Shown: piece after piece, positions 58,365 through 64,000 of the stretch | How the letters are laid out: each line of letters opens with the position of its first letter | Numbering within the stretch: position 1 is the first letter of the stretch | Origin: Glossina fuscipes | Lineage: Eukaryota; Arthropoda; Insecta; Diptera; Glossinidae | Length of the DNA stretch: 64,000 bases | Assembly: GCF_014805625.2 (NCBI RefSeq) | Contig: NW_023998450.1 | Location: forward strand, 411,172-475,171 | Direction of reading: 5' to 3' | Notes under the pieces: model-generated | Seen by the model: the letters and a program-made list of their open reading frames with translations, nothing else | Databases searched by the model: none | Told to the model about the DNA's origin: nothing | Made by a program: the position numbers and the translations under genes

Positions 58365-61089
58365 CTCTCGAAGAACTTTTGAACAGCTTAGCAACTGTTT
58401 CTATACGTTTACATCCGATAAGCAGGGAGTTCAATGTCATACTTGTTACACGAAGTCATCTTCGCAACACAAAGTACTTGCATCTTTAAACGGAAACTAT
58501 TTTCTAAATACAATTTAAAATCGAGTATATGTCGTGGAATCTTTTCGACAAGTTGAGCAAGCAAATGACGTCTTGTTTTATTTAGAAACAGACTTCACTT
58601 TTGTTCACTTTCTTCTCACTTCACGCTGTTCACTTTTTAATTAATTAAAAAATCCAGCGATGCCTTCCAAACGATTTTATCTTGAGAGCACAGATAAGAT
58701 TTCAAAATAATCGAACGTTTTTAAATTTTTAGGTTTAAATTTTAAAAAAAACTTTCGATTTATCTTTGATGGGTGGCGCTTGCAACACACACTAGGTATG
58801 ATTATTTTCAATACATCTACAAGCACCCATGATTGCGCTGGAACTACCTTTTCATCCCTAATTACTTTTTGCGCTTTTGTCAACTTAAAATAACTATAAC
58901 GTTCTATGACTACATTCGGAAGATCGACACTTTACATTTCTTAAAGTTAATTATTAATTACCAGGGCTCCCAAACCGGTGCCATTTCAAATTTCACGCTA
59001 TTTTAGAACTGTGAACAACATTTTTTATTGCGAAAACATTTGTGAAGTAAAGGTAACTAAAGTTTTCGCATATGATTCTCGCACTTATTATTAAAATAAT
59101 GGATTGGGTGGAAGAATATATTTATACGCTCTTAAGATTCAACAGGATTATTTCTTTCGAAATTGAGAGTTCGAATTAAAGGAACACGCGGAGACAGGAA
59201 GGAGGAATGCACGTGCAAACAGACAGCCGAACGTCTTTGCGACCACTCAGAGCTGCCTTTCATGATCTACTTGTTCAGGGTCGGATCACAAAGAATTTAT
59301 ACCGAAGATTTTAGTCTAAAACATATTTTATAAATTTCAGGCGGGGCAGACAAATGGACTTTTCGAAATCGACATAAAAGATATATAGACATAGTCTTAT
59401 TCTCTTCTATTAATATATAAATCCTCGTGTATATCATATTAAGCTACTTGAACATGTAGGCTTTCATATCTAAAAATAATTTTGCTAAAATGCTTGAATG
59501 TAGGTATGTAAGCCATGTAATATTGCAAGGGAAACCCCAAATAAAAGAAATTTTCGTTTTGCATATTTATATTAAAAATATGCAAATGTTGTGGTGAAAA
59601 AAATGATCAAACAAAAGAAAAAAAAAGAAACAGAAATCAAAAAAATCTGTTCATGAAATGCAAACATTTGACCATATGCCGGCCACACATCCATAGACAA
59701 GCAGACTGCCGGTCAAGCAACCAGACAAGCCACCACTACCGCAACAAGAAAACTGTAAGGCATTCAAGCTACCTAAGCCCAAAACAGAAAAATCGAATAT
59801 TCTATCCGTATCAACCCAGAACAATATTTGCTTTAAAGCCAACAACAACAATAATAATCAAGATATAATCAACCACAATAACCCAAAACCAACAAAGCGA
59901 CCCATGCCTGAAAATCGTTCAAGCATAACGCTCTCTCCAAAACGAAAAATAAAAAAATACGAAAGACCAGGAAATTCTAAGATTACGAAGGCTGAAATAC
60001 GAAAATCTCATGTCTGCCCTTCTGGCCAACTGTAATGGTTTTTTATGTATACAATAAATACCTAATTTTATACACAAGTTAACGTTATGGATAGTTTCCT
60101 ACGTATATGTGCGTGTGTTTACGCGTGTTAGTGAAATCACTATCGCAATAAGAGTTGATCTTGTTGCGATTTATGCCATTTTTACTTTAGCTTTAACCGT
60201 CAATTTCATAAGCAGAAAAACTCAATGGACCACGTACTCTTATGAAAGCAGCAGCAAAAGCAGCAACGTCTTACGAGGTTTGTTCGGTGCGGAAGCAATA
60301 GGTATTCCGCGGTATAAAATGTAGTATAAAATTTTGTATAATTAATTTGTATATGGGTATACAAAAATACGCGTGAGGTACCAAATAACGAAGCTTAATC
60401 AGATCTTTGCGCTAACGTAAGGAAGGTTATTATGAAAACGCTTAGGAATCATACGACTGTTGATTTTCATAGAAGCTTCTTTTCTTACCTGAATAAGTAA
60501 TTGATTTGATCTTGTAAAGCGCTCATTCGTCCGGCTTTTTCGCAAAAATACACTAGCGTGTGCCTTGCAATACGTGTGTTAAGGTAAAAACGCGCACAGT
60601 TCTTCCACAACTCAATTTTCAAGTAATATGGCAAGCCTTTTACTCAGAATGTTATCAAGACATCTTTCCCTCTCTTTTGTAAAACGATCTCTTTTTATTT
60701 ACTAAGCAGTTTATCAGCTTGTACGCAACATCGCGCGGACAAACACAAACTAACCGCAAGCAAATTAAGGTATTGCTTCGATTTATTAAATAAGAGTAGC
60801 TTGTAGATTCGACAATTTCCTCAAAATCATTGAAACCAGAAGGAAAAGTACGCGCATACGTGTCATTAGTAATAGCTTTCATATTAGGTGTTTGCAAAAT
60901 CAGCGACTTCTACAGGTAAAACTGATAAAGAAATGAGAAATGCATTGAATTCAGTGGTTTTAATCTTCGTCTACATGAAATAACGGTTTTCCGTTTAATA
61001 TTATTCAGCGTACGCCGACGCTAGTCATGGAAAGCTCAAAATTCTTTTTCTTCCAAATTCATTACTTTAGTTACTTATTTGAGGATATC
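58365..61089. other. No recognised gene
   Basis: AT-rich. It includes an A/C-rich, CAAC-type low-complexity tract at about 59690-59890 and possibly a small DR-A-like piece near 59340-59370. No domain-bearing frame was found. Confidence 0.45.
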
Positions 61090-61476
61090 TGCTGCAGATG
61101 CTCACCAAACACGGCCTATGGTAGTGCTGTGCCATCATATTCCAATTTTCGGTTTTGGCTTCAGCGGTTTAAAAGTGGGGGCACGAATTGACTGAAAATG
61201 CAATTTTTTGTTGCAAGAGTCAGAGTACACTCTTGCAGTTTGAATGCGATGTTCTGCCACAACCAGTTTGCTTACCAGACACAGCGCCTCATGACTAGCA
61301 CTTGTTCAGAACGATCCAGCATGACATGGCTGACATGCGGTTCCGCAAATTTGAAGAAGTGCGAAAATGGGTCGAAAATTGGATCGCTGTCAAACCAATA
61401 TCATTCTTCTAACGTACTATCGCCATGTTGCCAGAAGGAGGTGAAAAAGTTGAACAAAATGATGGAAACTGTTTTT
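61090..61476 (+). pseudogene. mariner transposase relic M4 with internal deletion
   Basis: The N-terminal part reads ADAH, a frameshift, YGSAVPSYSNFRFWLQRFKS, GGTN (61095-61190). After a gap the C-terminal part resumes with VAR, FECDVLPQPVCLPDTAPHD, a stop, HLFRTIQHDMADMRFRKFEE, VRKWVENWIAVKPISFF, a stop, then MLPEGGEKVEQNDGNCF (to 61475). So the HTH start and the last catalytic block (APSDYHLF, third Asp kept) are present, while the middle (roughly 200 residues) is deleted. It could be a MITE-like internally deleted copy, but terminal inverted repeats were not identified. Confidence 0.75.
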
Positions 61477-63279
61477 AAAGTGAAAAAATTATCAAAATTT
61501 TTGCAAACACCTAACAATAAAATTATGATATCGCCTTTATCAACATTTTTGTTAGGACTAATGTATATACCTATGAAGCTACCCTCGTGCTTAAAACCAG
61601 CACCTTTTTATGCTTCTTTGCTGGCTTATTTATTTTTTTATCCTCTCTTCTCTTCTTGGTTTAGGATTTCATAGCAAATACCTGCATTTAGTAAAAAAGA
61701 ACTGAAAATGAAAAAAAAAATAGTAATCTGGACGGCGAATGAAAAAAATGTGATAAAAATTTGCTAAAGCTTTGTTGACTTCACTCTTACTAACGCTCAC
61801 CAAGTATATAATACACAACAACGTTTGAATACCCTCTGTCTGCTTGTAGTCATTTCCATGAGCACTGCACACGCATACCACTAACCTAACCGTTATACTC
61901 TTCTTGCTTAGCAGTAGAGAAAATTTAATACTTTAGTAGGTAAATGTAAGGGTTAGTATGCTTCCGGTGAAGACGATATTGGTGAATAAGGCATTTTTGT
62001 GATTATGCGGTTCATACTCATATAACACTGGTTGATATTGTTTTTGTTGTTTTTAATGTTACTGTATTCTATGCCTGAGCAACGTGTAGAATTTTAATAC
62101 ATATTTTTATTACTATCTCTTTTAATATTTGAAAATTTGTCGATTTTTCTTCTTTTTCTACCTAACTAGTATATTTTTTCCTTCTTTTTTATCATTATTC
62201 GCACTTTTGGCACGATTTTACATTGTATGACGGTCAAGTTGTTAAATATAAAACTTATTTGAAATTTTTGTAATTTCTTTAGAAAACTGTCCGCAAGTAT
62301 TGTAGCTAGTTTAACTTGGCTTGGTTAAGCAATATTATGAGTCACTTAAAAGTAAGCATGAAGAAGTTGCGATAATTCTTCATTCATCGTACTTCTCAGG
62401 ACTTTTTAAACCAACCGGCCTTTGAAAAATAAATTAACATTAATAATAACAAAATTTGAATTACGGAATTCTTAAATTTTCTACAAAAAAAGAAAACAGT
62501 TGCAATCAAAGCCAAGCTTATTTTCTAACAAGCGTTACTATTTTTTGAATTTCACGCACAGAATTCAAAGTTTTCTTAAATTTTCCGTATAAGAGTTGTC
62601 AAAGCAACCATTACAAATGATTTAAGCAGAAAATTGAAAATTAATTTTTTCTTTCTTCTATTAGCAGGTGATGCTTATATATACAGTTCCTTAAAAAAAT
62701 TTATAAAATGGTAATGAAAATTGAACCTATTCATGATCTCAGTTGACGGTTTAATGCTGAAGTTGCATTATGGGATTATGGGGACCGTATATGGTGTATG
62801 CTTTGAAGATGTTCGTTTCGCTTTCACATGCAAAACACAGTTACAATTTCTTTTTGGCGTAGATATCTTACAACATTTTTTTTAATCGTCGTCAAGAAAT
62901 TTCAGCTTTCACTTAATAAGTCCCTGATGTTTAACACACTAACGCAATTGGGAACAACACCATGGGGACTTTCGCGTGGAATTATACGCAAATGCAATAT
63001 ATGAAAATTTCATAATTAATCAGTGTCGTTGGATGTTTCTCTAAATTCCTCTTGGAAAATATCCTGAAAAGCCGAGTGGAGACCTAATACCTTAAAAACT
63101 GTAAGTTACAGACTTTAGCACAAGATAATGTAGTACCGACTGTGTCCAATCTAACAAAAACAGGCCAAACCAGTAAGAACATGAGAGTCGAACCAAGTCG
63201 ACCGCTTCGGCTTGCGCAATTATTTATGCATTTTCGTCACAAGATATGAAACATTGTGATATATTAACTCATATAAATC
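61477..63279. other. No recognised gene
   Basis: AT-rich, T-runs, short frames only. No element landmark was found. Confidence 0.5.
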
Positions 63280-63600
63280 TTTATGTAAAGAAACACGTTT
63301 GATGAAAGCCCTTACACTGGAGAATGCCCAAAACTTCAATTGACATAATTCAAATTTAGTAGTATTACATCACTTGGTAAAGATTCTATTATTTTTTGCC
63401 TGCTTTAGTCACACAAAACTAAGAACTTGTCTTGATTGCCATATAAAAAATCTCTTTTCATAAATAATGGAGCTGGGTAATCCAAATTCTCAACGAATAA
63501 TTTTTTTTTGTTAATTTCCTATTATTGCGCAAATTTCATAATAAAATATTAATTAGTTTAACTTTTTACTAAAAGAATTAATATTCATGAGAGCCGTTGT
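63280..63600 (+). repeat. Dispersed repeat DR-C, copy 2
   Basis: GTTTGATGAAAGCCCTTACA, GCCCAAAACTTCAATTGACA and TTCAAATTTA, then TTTCATAATAAAATATTAA, correspond in order to the copy at 35560-35879. Confidence 0.6.
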
Positions 63601-63763
63601 GTGGAAGGGCGTCCAAGAAATACATCAATGTGGTTCAAATTTGGTCCAATTAGTATATATGTCAAATCACTGCTGTGTACCAATTTTCAACATGAGATAT
63701 TGAAAATTGGGTTGTTTTACCACAGAGGGAATTAGCTTGCGCAGAAACGTGTACATGCAAGGG

Positions 63764-63890
63764 TATTCAAAAAATTGTCAAACCCGATCTAAATTTTTCA
63801 CAGCAATGTAGAATACCGAAGTACTATTATTTATTGATTTTTGTAACGAAAATTTTAAAAATTTCAAGGTTTTTTCATGTAACGAAGTTT
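63764..63890 (+). repeat. Dispersed repeat DR-B, copy 2
   Basis: TCAAAAAATTG, AACCCGATCTAAATTTTTCA and CAGCAATGTAG match 45679-45730. It lies about 160 bases after DR-C copy 2, close to the window edge. Confidence 0.45.
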
Positions 63891-64000
63891 CGAAATGAGG
63901 CGCCATATGCGAAATGGTCGAAAAAGCGGTCCGCTCTGAACTATTTTCAACAGCTAACTCCTTTGCGTCCAAACACGTCGCTGTATCAAATATCATCGCA

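Noticed and set aside
1..64000. tRNA, rRNA, CRISPR or prokaryotic operon features.
   Set aside because: No tRNA-type B-box with pairing arms, no rRNA signature, no regularly spaced repeats and no ribosome-binding-site-led gene order was found.

Overview
The window looks like AT-rich intergenic DNA from an animal, most likely an insect and probably a higher fly (Diptera). The grounds are the mix of CR1/Jockey-type LINEs with PHD-finger ORF1, irritans-type mariners, a piggyBac relic and gypsy-like solo LTR structure, plus short dispersed repeats with a GATTTAAGCATGTCCG-type core that resemble fly repeats. This is an inference; no species can be named from the sequence. No prokaryotic gene organisation is present. 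I could not identify any host protein-coding gene, rRNA, tRNA or CRISPR array. Long open frames are absent, and every recognisable protein segment belongs to a decayed transposable element (TE).

Layout. 1-4.3 kb: no feature. 4.3-4.9 kb: a dispersed repeat (family DR-A). 5.35-13.3 kb: the densest region. An old plus-strand LINE (LINE-A: PHD ORF1, endonuclease, reverse transcriptase, C-terminal region) is cut inside its endonuclease by a younger, nearly full-length minus-strand LINE (LINE-B, 6.44-10.65 kb). A candidate solo LTR cuts it a second time inside the reverse transcriptase at 12.36-12.65 kb. 15.0-15.7 kb: a DR-A repeat split by a 302-bp solo LTR with a 4-bp ATAT target duplication. 16-21.5 kb: microsatellites and featureless AT-rich DNA. 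21.5-22.4 kb: DR-A followed by DR-D. 24.2-24.7 kb: piggyBac relic (minus). 25.5 kb: mariner relic. 28.55-29.57 kb: a decayed single-exon ORF of a transposase-like family that is widespread in arthropods. 30-35.5 kb: nothing recognised. 35.6-36.2 kb: DR-C then DR-A. 36.4-37.6 kb: minus-strand LINE-C fragment (ORF1 end, endonuclease, linker). 38.6-39.1 kb: a doubtful LINE fragment. 40.8-41.5 kb: DR-A and DR-D again. 45-47 kb: DR-B and DR-A copies. 49.3-49.6 kb: a fold-back repeat. 49.8-50.05 kb: LINE-E ORF1 fragment. 51.5-52.1 kb: mariner relic (minus). 52.27 kb: a perfect 12-bp-arm hairpin. 57.4-58.4 kb: mariner fragment abutting a LINE 3' end. 61.1-61.5 kb: internally deleted mariner. 63.3-63.9 kb: DR-C then DR-B.

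The pieces do not form a working system. They record successive insertions into each other, and every element is broken by stops, frameshifts, catalytic-residue changes or deletions. The best leads are the dated nesting at 5-13 kb, the two solo LTR candidates, the repeated ordering of the DR-A/DR-C/DR-D repeats (possibly parts of one larger non-autonomous element) and the transposase-like relic at 28.5 kb. All domain calls come from reading translations by eye; no database search was run.
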